64,000 bases of DNA from BRHc4a sp049323915 (GTDB lineage Bacteria; Bacillota; Desulfotomaculia; Desulfotomaculales; Desulfocucumaceae): NCBI GenBank assembly GCA_049323915.1, contig JBMOPC010000049.1:1-64000 (forward strand), given 5' to 3'. Below are positions 8,040 to 15,785 of the stretch, piece after piece; positions within the stretch are counted from its first letter, which is position 1; the number at the start of each line of letters is the position of its first letter. The position numbers and the translations under genes were made by a program. The notes below the pieces were generated by a model. It had not been told where the DNA came from and made no database searches. It saw nothing but the letters and a program-made list of their open reading frames with translations.

Positions 8040-8906
8040 CTAAATTATAACCCCCGCTATGGGCTTCATTTCACCCACATCGAGGCTTATGTCAAGGGCT
8101 TTAACAGAGTGCGTGAGGCTTCCCATAGAGATTAAATCAACTCCGGTTTTGGCTATATCCACGATGTTTTCCTCGTTTACCATACCCGACGCCTCCAGAA
8201 GCACCCTGCCGCCAGCCAGTTCCACCGCCTTTTTCATTGACTCCAGGCACATATTGTCCAGCATAACGACATTGGCGCCGGCACCGATGGCTTCTTCAAG
8301 GCCTTCCAGGCTTTCTACCTCCACCTCTATGCCCATTGTGTGCGGGGCCCTTGCTTTAGCCCTGGAAACAGCCTCGGATATGCTCCCGGCGACCTTGATA
8401 TGGTTGTCCTTAATCAATATAGCGTCATATAGACCAAACCTGTGATTATATCCGCCACCCACCCTGACAGCGTATTTTTCCAACACCCTCAGTCCCGGCG
8501 TGGTTTTTCTGGTATCTGTCAGCTTTGCCCCGTACCCGGCGATAAGACCCGCCATATATGCCACCTGTGTGGCAATCCCCGACATCCTTTGCAGAAAATT
8601 AAGTGCCGCCCTTTCCCCGGTCAGTATAGCCCTGGCGTCCCCTTCAACCCTGGCCAGCAGTTGCCCCGGATCAACCTTTTCACCGTCCTTGACCCTTGGC
8701 TGGAAGGAAATGTCCGGGCTTAACTGCAAAAACACCTCTTTTGCCACGCCCAGGCCGGCCACCACGCCAGGCTCCTTTGCCCTGATGAAGCCTATTGTAA
8801 CATAATTATCAGGCACTATGCTCCGGGTTGTAATATCTCCGGTCCCTACATCCTCTTTCAACGCCCGGATAATGATCTTTCTTAGAATCAACGGTTCCAG
8901 ATCCAC
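8040..8906 (-). CDS. nadC: quinolinate phosphoribosyltransferase (carboxylating)
   Basis: Converts quinolinate and PRPP to nicotinate mononucleotide in de novo NAD synthesis. The 288 residues show the family pattern GDITTRSI at the N-terminus, ERAALNFLQRMSGIAT, TRKTTPGLR and HRFGLYDAILIKDNH in the barrel, and EASGMVNEENI near the end. It is the last gene of nadA-nadB-nadC, starting 22 bp after nadB, and is followed by a terminator. Confidence 0.97.
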   Translation of the reverse strand: MDLEPLILRKIIIRALKEDVGTGDITTRSIVPDNYVTIGFIRAKEPGVVAGLGVAKEVFLQLSPDISFQPRVKDGEKVDPGQLLARVEGDARAILTGERAALNFLQRMSGIATQVAYMAGLIAGYGAKLTDTRKTTPGLRVLEKYAVRVGGGYNHRFGLYDAILIKDNHIKVAGSISEAVSRAKARAPHTMGIEVEVESLEGLEEAIGAGANVVMLDNMCLESMKKAVELAGGRVLLEASGMVNEENIVDIAKTGVDLISMGSLTHSVKALDISLDVGEMKPIAGVII

Positions 8907-8928
8907 AGCATAAACCTCCCGGCATTGT

Positions 8929-10509
8929 TTACTTTCTTATTATTATATGTTTCTGCCACCTGTCAAGAGGTTCCGGATAATCCAGCCTGTAGTGCCCCCC
9001 CCTGCTCTCGGTGCGCATCATGGCGGCTTCGGCTATCAGGCAGCCCACTTCCAGCATGTTTCTTACTTCCATGTCCGCAGGGGTTGGGGCCTGAACCTTT
9101 TTAAGGCATTCATATTTGGAAAAAAAGTCCAGAGCCTTTTTCAGTCCCTGACCGGTCCTTACCGGCCCCACGTATTTATTCATTACGGCTCTCAGATCGG
9201 AACGTATGCTGCTGTAAGGAGCCGGTTTGCTTTCAAGCCGGTGGCAGGCGAATTCCATATTCTTTTTCTGCTGCCCCAGCTTATATTTTTTTACGCACTC
9301 AACTATCCGGTATCCGAAAACCAGCCCGTCCAGCAGCGAATTGCTGGCCAGGCGGTTGGCGCCGTGTACTCCCAGGCAGGCTACCTCCCCGCAGGCGTAA
9401 AGTCCCCGAATGCTAGTCTCCCCGTTAAGATTGGTTTTAACCCCTCCCATCATGTAATGGGCCGCCGGGGCTACCGGTATAGGGTCGCGGGTTATATCCA
9501 GTCCATATCCGGCGCATGTCTTCCCGATGGTGGGAAACCTTTCTTTTACCAGGTCCGGAGACATGTGCGAGAGGTCCAGAAAAACCTTTTCCGAAGCTGT
9601 GCCAGCCATTTCAGAAAGTATGGCCTTTACCACCACGCTCCTGGGGGCCAGCTCGGCCATTTCGTGGTAACGGGTCATAAAACGCTCTCCGTAGCGATTG
9701 CGCAAATAGGCCCCCTCGCCCCTGACCGCCTCGGATATGAGAAATCTAGGCGCACCGGGAAGGCAAAGCACAGTGGGGTGAAACTGTATGAATTCCATGT
9801 CCATGACTTCGGCCCCGGCCCTGTATGCCATGGCGATACCGTCACCTGTGGCCACTTCCGGATTGGTGCTGTGATCGAACAGCATGCCCAGCCCGCCGGT
9901 GGCCAGTATCACCGATGCCCCACGGAATACAAAAAGCTTTCCGGTGTCACGTTCATATACAAGTAAGCCGAAGCACACATTTTCGTGCACCAGCAGGTCA
10001 ACGGCCTGGTGGTTTTCCATTACCAGCACATTTTTGTCTTCCCTGATCCTTTCAGTCAGCACCCTTTGAATTTCGGCCCCGGTGGCGTCTCCGCTGGCAT
10101 GCAGTATCCGCCTCCTGCTGTGCGCTCCCTCTTTTGTAAGGGCCAGCTCCCCGCCTTTCCGGTCAAACCGGGCGCCTATACGCATCAGGTCCAGTACCCT
10201 TTCGGGGCCTTCATTCACCAGTATTCTGACGGCATCCTCATCACACAGCCCGGCGCCGGCCATAAGAGTGTCCTTAAAGTGCAGTCCGGGGGAATCGGAT
10301 GTGCCCAGGGCGGCCGCAATCCCCCCCTGGGCCTTGTCTGTATTGCTGTGGTCAACAGCCTGTTTTGTTATTACCACAACTTTCTTTCCAAGGGAACTGG
10401 CTGTTAACGCAGTATACAACCCGGCGATGCCGCTCCCTATTATCACATAGTCCCAATAGTCCTGGGGCAGCCGCCGGGTGTCAAAATTAACAAGATAATC
10501 GGTTTTCAC
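8929..10509 (-). CDS. nadB: L-aspartate oxidase
   Basis: Oxidises L-aspartate to iminoaspartate with FAD; in anaerobes fumarate is the likely electron acceptor. The 526 residues contain the dinucleotide-binding motif IIGSGIAGLYTAL (about 23-35), the substrate-side segment RRRILHASGDATG, QFHPTVL, and the flavin-binding GLYACGEVACLGVHGANRL region. Length fits the family. It lies between nadA (35 bp upstream) and nadC. Confidence 0.96.
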   Translation of the reverse strand: MKTDYLVNFDTRRLPQDYWDYVIIGSGIAGLYTALTASSLGKKVVVITKQAVDHSNTDKAQGGIAAALGTSDSPGLHFKDTLMAGAGLCDEDAVRILVNEGPERVLDLMRIGARFDRKGGELALTKEGAHSRRRILHASGDATGAEIQRVLTERIREDKNVLVMENHQAVDLLVHENVCFGLLVYERDTGKLFVFRGASVILATGGLGMLFDHSTNPEVATGDGIAMAYRAGAEVMDMEFIQFHPTVLCLPGAPRFLISEAVRGEGAYLRNRYGERFMTRYHEMAELAPRSVVVKAILSEMAGTASEKVFLDLSHMSPDLVKERFPTIGKTCAGYGLDITRDPIPVAPAAHYMMGGVKTNLNGETSIRGLYACGEVACLGVHGANRLASNSLLDGLVFGYRIVECVKKYKLGQQKKNMEFACHRLESKPAPYSSIRSDLRAVMNKYVGPVRTGQGLKKALDFFSKYECLKKVQAPTPADMEVRNMLEVGCLIAEAAMMRTESRGGHYRLDYPEPLDRWQKHIIIRK

Positions 10510-10544
10510 GAAATTTCCTCCAGCATTGTGGCGGGCAGCGGCCC

Positions 10545-11462
10545 CTATTTAACCGCCAGCATCCGCTCAAGGGAATTCAGCGCCCTTTCCCTGACGCCGG
10601 CAGGCACGGTGACCCTTGGCTCCATGGCAACCAGGGCGCGGAGCACCTTCTCCAGGGTGGTTGCCTTCATATTCGGACAGACCAGTTTATTGGTCACGGG
10701 ATAAAACCTTTTATCCGGGCACCTTTTCTTAAACTGGTGCAGTATCCCTTCTTCAGTGCAGACAATAAACTCCCGGGCCTGGCTTTCCCCGGCAAATTTC
10801 AGCATGCCGGAGGTGCTGGCCACCACATCAGCCACATTTACCACATCGGGCCGGCACTCCGGGTGTGCCAGTACAAGAGCCTCGGGATGCTCCTCTTTAG
10901 CCTTAATCACATCGGTCAGGGTCAGTTTATCATGGGTGTTGCAGAAGCCTTCCCAGACCGTAAGATTCTTCCTTCCCGTCTTGCCGGCCACGTAGGTGCC
11001 CAGATTTTTATCCGGTATAAACAGTATCGGCTGTTCTTCGGGGATGGAATTGACCACGCTTACGGCGTTTGCCGACGTGCAGGCAATGTCGCTTTCGGCC
11101 TTTACCTCGGCGCTGGTGTTCACATAGCAGACCACCACCGCCCCGGGCATCTGGCTCTTCCTGGCCCTTAAGGCCTCGGCGTCCACCATGTCGGCCATGG
11201 GACAGCCAGCCTTCAGCTCGGGCAGCAGCACAATCTTCTCCGGCGAAAGAATGGCGGCGCTTTCCGCCATAAAATGAACACCGCAAAATACTATGACTTC
11301 CGCGTCGGTGCCGGCGGCTTTCCTTGAAAGCTCCAGGGAATCCCCCACAAAGTCCGCAACTTCCTGAATTTCCGGCCTTTGATACACATGACTCAGAATT
11401 ATGGCCCTTCTTTGTTTCTTTAGTTGCCTGATTTCCTCCGCAAGCCTTTCCATTCTGTCCAT
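10545..11462 (-). CDS. nadA: quinolinate synthase
   Basis: Condenses iminoaspartate with dihydroxyacetone phosphate to quinolinate using a 4Fe-4S cluster. The 305-residue protein has the three cluster cysteines expected for the short family form, in VFCGVHFMAES (Cys60), WEGFCNTHDK and LVCPNMKATTL. A second in-frame ATG three codons downstream is an alternative start. It is the first gene of the nad unit and has its own TTGACA/TAGAAT promoter. The oxygen-sensitive cluster fits an anaerobe. Confidence 0.97.
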   Translation of the reverse strand: MDRMERLAEEIRQLKKQRRAIILSHVYQRPEIQEVADFVGDSLELSRKAAGTDAEVIVFCGVHFMAESAAILSPEKIVLLPELKAGCPMADMVDAEALRARKSQMPGAVVVCYVNTSAEVKAESDIACTSANAVSVVNSIPEEQPILFIPDKNLGTYVAGKTGRKNLTVWEGFCNTHDKLTLTDVIKAKEEHPEALVLAHPECRPDVVNVADVVASTSGMLKFAGESQAREFIVCTEEGILHQFKKRCPDKRFYPVTNKLVCPNMKATTLEKVLRALVAMEPRVTVPAGVRERALNSLERMLAVK

Positions 11463-11529
11463 TAGTGCGTTTTTAGCCCCTTCTTCCGGTAAAATTGCAT
11501 TTTATATGCCCATAAAAAACCATTAAATT

Positions 11530-11559
11530 ATTCTAACCATTGAAACATGGTGGTGTCAA
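11530..11559 (-). promoter_or_regulatory. promoter of nadA-nadB-nadC
   Basis: On the minus strand: -35 TTGACA (11554-11559), an 18-bp spacer and -10 TAGAAT (11530-11535), about 70 bp upstream of the nadA start. This suggests that the nad genes form a transcription unit distinct from panC-panD. I saw no clear repressor site. Confidence 0.7.
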
Positions 11560-11568
11560 GGCATTAGT

Positions 11569-11952
11569 TCAGCCTATATCACCGTGGTTCTCGACCCTGC
11601 GGATTTCGGCCAGCCGGTTGTCCCGGTCCACCATAACCACGGTGGGGCTGAATGATAAAGCTTCCTCCCGGGACATCATGGCATAGGAGATTATTATCAC
11701 GGTATCACCGGGCTGGACAAGGCGCGCCGCCGCCCCGTTAAGGCATATCACCCCGGAGCCGGGCGGCCCGGGAATGACGTAGGTCTCAAACCTGGCGCCG
11801 TTATTATTGTTGACTATCTGAACCTTTTCATTGGGCAGAATGTCGGCCGCCTTCATCAATTCACGGTCTATGGTAATGCTGCCCACATAGTTGAGATTGG
11901 CCTCGGTTACGGTGGCCCGGTGTATTTTTGACTTAAACATTGTAATAAACAA
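11569..11952 (-). CDS. panD: aspartate 1-decarboxylase (pyruvoyl enzyme)
   Basis: Makes beta-alanine from aspartate for pantothenate synthesis. The 127-residue proenzyme carries the self-cleavage site NYVGSITID, with Gly24-Ser25 giving the pyruvoyl group, and the conserved KVQIVNNNNGARFETYVI and SGVICLNGAAARLVQ stretches. Length equals the B. subtilis enzyme when started at this Met; another Met four codons in is possible. It starts 3 bp after panC, so the two are translationally close. Confidence 0.96.
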   Translation of the reverse strand: MFITMFKSKIHRATVTEANLNYVGSITIDRELMKAADILPNEKVQIVNNNNGARFETYVIPGPPGSGVICLNGAAARLVQPGDTVIIISYAMMSREEALSFSPTVVMVDRDNRLAEIRRVENHGDIG

Positions 11953-11955
11953 CTT

Positions 11956-12801
11956 CTATTCCCCCAATATGATGTTGTCTATCAGGCGCGTTTTGCCGAA
12001 TCTAACCGCCAGGGCCATAAGCGAAGGGGCTTCCACCACTTCAATCTCCTTGAGGTCCGGCCATGATCTTATCTCCACGTAATCTATTTGGGCGCCTTCC
12101 ACTGCATTTATCATTCTTTCGGCCATTCCCGCCAGAGTGCTTACATCCCGCTCTCCCGAAGACACCGCTCCGGCCGCCGCCTTAAGGCTTTTTAACAAAA
12201 CAACGGCCTTCTCCCTCTGGTCCGGTGTGAGATATACATTCCGGGAACTCATGGCAAGTCCGTCAGGCTCCCTGGTAGTTGGTACCGTAATCACTTCCAG
12301 GGGCATGTTGAGGTCCTGAACCATCCTCTTAATAACCAGCACCTGTTGGGCGTCCTTCTGGCCGAAATAAGCCCGGTGGGGCTGCACTATGTTGAACAGC
12401 TTGGTCACCACTGTGGCCACTCCCCGAAAGTGTCCGGGCCTGGATTTACCGCAAAGGCATTCGGAAAGCCCGGCCACCTCGACGGCGCTGCAGAAACCGG
12501 CAGGGTAAATCTCCTCTCCGCTGGGGTAAAACAGGGCGTCAACCCCACATTCCAGGAGCATATTGCAATCCCTTTCAAAATCCCTCGGGTAGACGCTCAA
12601 GTCCTCTTTGGGTCCAAACTGCATGGGATTTACAAATATGCTGACCACCACCGAGCCGCACTGGGACTGCGCTTTGCGCACCAGTGAAAGGTGGCCGTCG
12701 TGAAGATATCCCATCGTTGGCACAAAGCCCACCGTTTTTCCGGCTGCCTTTTCCTTTGCCACGAACTCCCTTATTGAGGCGATGGTTTCACAGATCAGCA
12801 T
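11956..12801 (-). CDS. panC: pantothenate synthetase (pantoate-beta-alanine ligase)
   Basis: Joins pantoate to beta-alanine using ATP. The 281 residues have the nucleotidyl-transferase signatures FVPTMGYLHDGHLSLV (HxGH-type) and LAMSSRNVYL, plus VSIFVNPMQFGPKEDLSVYP. With panD directly downstream it supplies pantothenate to CoaX. No panB is in the window. Confidence 0.96.
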   Translation of the reverse strand: MLICETIASIREFVAKEKAAGKTVGFVPTMGYLHDGHLSLVRKAQSQCGSVVVSIFVNPMQFGPKEDLSVYPRDFERDCNMLLECGVDALFYPSGEEIYPAGFCSAVEVAGLSECLCGKSRPGHFRGVATVVTKLFNIVQPHRAYFGQKDAQQVLVIKRMVQDLNMPLEVITVPTTREPDGLAMSSRNVYLTPDQREKAVVLLKSLKAAAGAVSSGERDVSTLAGMAERMINAVEGAQIDYVEIRSWPDLKEIEVVEAPSLMALAVRFGKTRLIDNIILGE

Positions 12802-12839
12802 CGCGGAACCTCCCTTTCCAAGAAGTGAGATGTGTGAAG

Positions 12840-12975
12840 TTAGAAGCGGGTCCCCGGTAGGGCCGTCTAATTCGGTCGTCAGTCGTAAACAATCGGTCGT
12901 CAGAATCCTGAGGCCTTTTAACCTCTGGTAAAAGACAACTAAACCGACGACTTACGGCTGACGTCTGACGACTGA
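12840..12975. repeat. degenerate word repeat (GTCGTCAG family)
   Basis: Copies of TCGGTCGTCAG, CGTCAGTCGT and their complements (CCGACGACT, CTGACGACTGA) form an imperfect inverted array upstream of panC. No open frame of interest covers it. Confidence 0.65.
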
Positions 12976-12979
12976 GTAT

Positions 12980-13131
12980 GCCAGGCGAAGCTTTTCACGA
13001 CCCCAGTAGGGCTGTCAAAAGCGAGCATGGCGCGAAAGCAACGGCGGGACGGAGCGGAGCGTACATAAACGTACGTGAGCATCCGGACCGCCGGGGCTGA
13101 CAAAGCCAGGCGAAGCTTTTCACAGCCCGTA
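12980..13131. repeat. intergenic element bounded by 19-bp direct repeats
   Basis: The 19-mer GCCAGGCGAAGCTTTTCAC occurs at 12980-12998 and 13105-13123. GGGCTGTCAAAAGC and GGGCTGACAAAGC are also repeated inside, and CGTACATAAACGTACG is a small palindrome. It looks like a REP-type non-coding element; an open frame across it has no protein character. Confidence 0.6.
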
Positions 13132-13166
13132 CAAAAAGCCTTCCGGCACCAATACCGAAAGGCTTA
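13132..13166 (-). terminator. hairpin with T tract upstream of panC
   Basis: On the minus strand AAGCCTTTCGG pairs with CCGGAAGGCTT and TTTTTG follows. With no minus-strand gene just before it, it may be an attenuator for panC or the end of a lost gene. The rest of the gap (13167-13360) is AT-rich and I see nothing else in it. Confidence 0.5.
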
Positions 13167-13360
13167 TAATACATACCCCTCCCGTCTCGGTCCTTCCCGG
13201 CTCCAAGCGGATAAATATTAATTTTTGTTAAAAACCATGTCCCCAAAATCAAGGTAAGGTTCCACTAAAGGGATACCTGTCTTAAGTTGATAATAACATA
13301 GCAATTTTCAAATCTCAATAAATTTTAAAAAAATGTTCATTTGAGCATCAGGTAAAATAA

Positions 13361-13390
13361 TTGACCTCCTGCAGGCATCGGTGGTAGATT
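13361..13390 (+). promoter_or_regulatory. promoter of the amidohydrolase gene
   Basis: TTGACC (13361-13366), an 18-bp spacer and TAGATT (13385-13390), about 34 bp upstream of the TTG start codon. Confidence 0.5.
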
Positions 13391-13423
13391 GAAATTGCAC
13401 GCTAAAAGAAAAGAGGGTCGGCC

Positions 13424-14638
13424 TTGAAGGTAATAAGCATCCCCCCCGGCGCCGATATGATTATACGGGCGGGAAGGGTTTTTGACGGCGATGCCGCAAT
13501 TGAAGGCAATAACACCGACATACTGATAACCGGCGGACTGATAGGGGAGGTTCGCCCCTGCCCCCATGGCAGCCCTGCGGCAGCCCGGGAGGGGCTTCAA
13601 CTGCTGGACCTCCGGGAATACACCGTAATGCCCGGGCTGGTGGACTGCCACGTGCACCTGGCACTGGACGGCCACGACTTCCATAATGCCATGGCACAGT
13701 GGCAGCAGTGGGACCTCCTGATGGAAAGAATCCGGAAGGACCTTGCTGTAACCCTGGATAAGGGGATTATAGCGGTAAGGGACGGAGGGGACAGGGAGTG
13801 GATAGGGCTTAAGGCGCGTGATGAGATTAACCGGGAAATGGCCTGGCCCCGCATACGGGCCGCCGGAACAGCCCTTAGAAACCCCGGCAAGTACGGCTCC
13901 TTCCTCGGCCCCGGATTGAACGGAGAGGGAATAAGGGAGGCGGTGGATGACATTGCCCGCAGGGGGGCCGACCATATAAAGGTTCTGGTTTCAGGCGTGG
14001 TCAGCTTTAAGGAATACCGCCGGGTTGGAGACATACACTTTACACCGGGACAGCTGAGGGAACTGGTTTCTGCCGCGCGCCGCCGGGGGCTTAGGGTAAT
14101 GGCCCACGCCAGTTCCGATAACGCGGTGAGGCTGGCGGTGGAAGCCGGGGTGGACAGCCTGGAGCATGGATACTTCCTGAGCCGGTCAACCCTGGAGGCC
14201 ATGACAGAAAAAGACATCCCCTGGATACCCACCCTGGCCCCGGTGGCCATACAGGCAAGGGATCCCGCAAAAAACCGGTACTCCGCCGGAGAGCTGGAGG
14301 TTATAACAGAGACATATAAAAGGCAGCAGAGGATCATAAAAGAGGCCTCCGATATGGGAGTCCGGCTTGGAGTGGGGACCGATGCAGGGGCCTCCGGCGT
14401 GCTTCACGGCAAAGGATACCTGGAAGAGCTGCTTTTACTGGAAGAGGCCGGCCTTGCCGGGGAACAGGTACTGAGGGCGGCCACAAGTGTGGGAGCAGCC
14501 ATATTGGGGCTGGAAAAAGAGATGGGAATGATACGGCCCGGGCTGCCTCCGCACCTTATAGCGGTCCGGGGCAACCCCCTGGAGGATTTAAAGGCGCTTG
14601 AAAATGTTGCATTAATGATATTACCCTGCCGGGGGTAA
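13424..14638 (+). CDS. metal-dependent amidohydrolase (imidazolonepropionase/prolidase-like)
   Basis: The 404-residue protein is a TIM-barrel amidohydrolase with all usual metal ligands visible: HVH (His76, His78) in PGLVDCHVHLALDGHDF, a probable carboxylated Lys in HIKVLVSG, His residues in VMAHASSDNAV and LEHGYFLS, and Asp in GVGTDAGASG. Flanking beta segments form the composite domain typical of the superfamily. Substrate is not evident: cyclic amides, dipeptides or N-acyl compounds are all possible. It starts at TTG with GAGGG about 10 bp upstream. It is transcribed away from panC and followed by the spore photoproduct lyase about 100 bp later. Confidence 0.85.
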   Translation: MKVISIPPGADMIIRAGRVFDGDAAIEGNNTDILITGGLIGEVRPCPHGSPAAAREGLQLLDLREYTVMPGLVDCHVHLALDGHDFHNAMAQWQQWDLLMERIRKDLAVTLDKGIIAVRDGGDREWIGLKARDEINREMAWPRIRAAGTALRNPGKYGSFLGPGLNGEGIREAVDDIARRGADHIKVLVSGVVSFKEYRRVGDIHFTPGQLRELVSAARRRGLRVMAHASSDNAVRLAVEAGVDSLEHGYFLSRSTLEAMTEKDIPWIPTLAPVAIQARDPAKNRYSAGELEVITETYKRQQRIIKEASDMGVRLGVGTDAGASGVLHGKGYLEELLLLEEAGLAGEQVLRAATSVGAAILGLEKEMGMIRPGLPPHLIAVRGNPLEDLKALENVALMILPCRG

Positions 14639-14675
14639 AATAGCCCCAGGGTCGCACCGGAAACTGCTTTAGTTA

Positions 14676-14722
14676 TTCTGGATTCTGGATACTGGCTTCT
14701 GGATTCCGACCAGCAATTCGGC
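14676..14722. repeat. degenerate word repeat (CTGGATTCTG family)
   Basis: ATTCTGGATTCTGGATACTG and CTTCTGGATTCCGAC lie between the amidohydrolase stop and the spore photoproduct lyase start. Same family as 6707-6776 and 38590-38640. Confidence 0.65.
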
Positions 14723-14739
14723 TCAATAGGGGGTCTTTT

Positions 14740-15762
14740 ATGCCTTTCATACCGGGAAGGGTTTTTTTTGAAAGGGATGCGCTCAATTACCCGCTGGGGC
14801 GGGAGCTGTACGGCCGGTTTAAAGGTGAAGGCATCCCTGTTGTTTTTACCGCCAGCCACAACCGCATCACGGGTATTCCGGGAAAAACAGCCCGGGAAGC
14901 TTATTTTGAGGCCAAGCGCACACTGGTGGTGGGAGTAAGGCGCACACTCAAATTTGAAACCTGCAGGCCGTCGGCCCACTACCAGCTTCCACTGAATACA
15001 AGCTGCAGCGGCAAGTGCGAATACTGCTACCTCAACACCACCCTGGGGAATAGGCCCTACCTCCGGGTGTATGTCAACGTGGACGAGATACTGGAGGCCG
15101 CCCGGCAGTACATTAATGAGCGGGCGCCGGAAACAACCCTTTTCGAGGGGGCGGCCACATCGGACCCCATTCCGGTGGAAAGGTATACCGGCTCTCTGAA
15201 AAAGGCCGTAGAATTCTTCGGCGCCCAGGAGCTGGGGCGCTTCCGCTTCGTAACAAAATTCACTGAAGTGGACTCGCTGCTGGACGCCGACCACCGGGGG
15301 CACACCAGGTTCAGGTTCAGCATCAACACCGACCGGGTGATTAAAAAATACGAGCACGGCACCCCCGGCATAGAAAAGCGCCTCGACGCCTCGGCAAAGG
15401 TGGCCTCGGCAGGCTACCCCCTGGGATTTATAATCGCTCCCATAATGATCTACCCCGGCTGGGAGGAACAGTACCGCGAGCTCATAGATAACCTGAGAAA
15501 GACACTGGGGACTGCCGCCGACAGGGACATCACCTTTGAGCTGATCAGCCACCGCTTTACTGCCAGGGCAAAAAAAAGAATACTGGACATTTTCCCATCC
15601 ACCACTCTGCCCATGAATGAGGACGGAAGAAAGTTCAAATACGGCCAGTTCGGCTATGGAAAATACGTTTATCCAAAGGAAACAATGGAAAGCATCGGCA
15701 GCCTGTTCAGTGACGGCCTGGCCCAAACCTTTCCCGGGGCCAGGGTGGAGTACCTGGTTTAA
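14740..15762 (+). CDS. splB: spore photoproduct lyase, Clostridium-type
   Basis: A radical-SAM enzyme that repairs the thymine dimer formed in UV-irradiated spores during germination. The 340 residues include the 4Fe-4S triad Cys89, Cys93 and Cys96 (SCSGKCEYCYL) and segments close to the family: RFVTKF, TRFRFSINTD and SAGYPLGFIIAPI. The position equivalent to B. subtilis Cys141, the usual H-atom donor, is Ala139 (FEGAATSD), while Cys75 lies in ETCRPSAHY, where the B. subtilis protein has Ser. This matches the C. acetobutylicum type, whose donor is reported to be Cys74. It ends 23 bp from the convergent sensor gene. Confidence 0.93.
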   Translation: MPFIPGRVFFERDALNYPLGRELYGRFKGEGIPVVFTASHNRITGIPGKTAREAYFEAKRTLVVGVRRTLKFETCRPSAHYQLPLNTSCSGKCEYCYLNTTLGNRPYLRVYVNVDEILEAARQYINERAPETTLFEGAATSDPIPVERYTGSLKKAVEFFGAQELGRFRFVTKFTEVDSLLDADHRGHTRFRFSINTDRVIKKYEHGTPGIEKRLDASAKVASAGYPLGFIIAPIMIYPGWEEQYRELIDNLRKTLGTAADRDITFELISHRFTARAKKRILDIFPSTTLPMNEDGRKFKYGQFGYGKYVYPKETMESIGSLFSDGLAQTFPGARVEYLV

Positions 15763-15785
15763 GTGGTGCCCTTTACCCTGTACAA

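Noticed and set aside
11891..12082. Plus-strand small frames opposite panC and panD
   Set aside because: They are antisense shadows without ribosome binding sites.
12995..13252. An 85-codon minus-strand open frame upstream of panC
   Set aside because: It lies across the direct-repeat element and the terminator-like hairpin, has no good ribosome binding site, and its translation has no protein-like pattern.
12802..13360. A riboswitch or T-box in the long panC upstream region
   Set aside because: No conserved riboswitch or T-box core could be found; the gap is explained by repeat elements and one hairpin.
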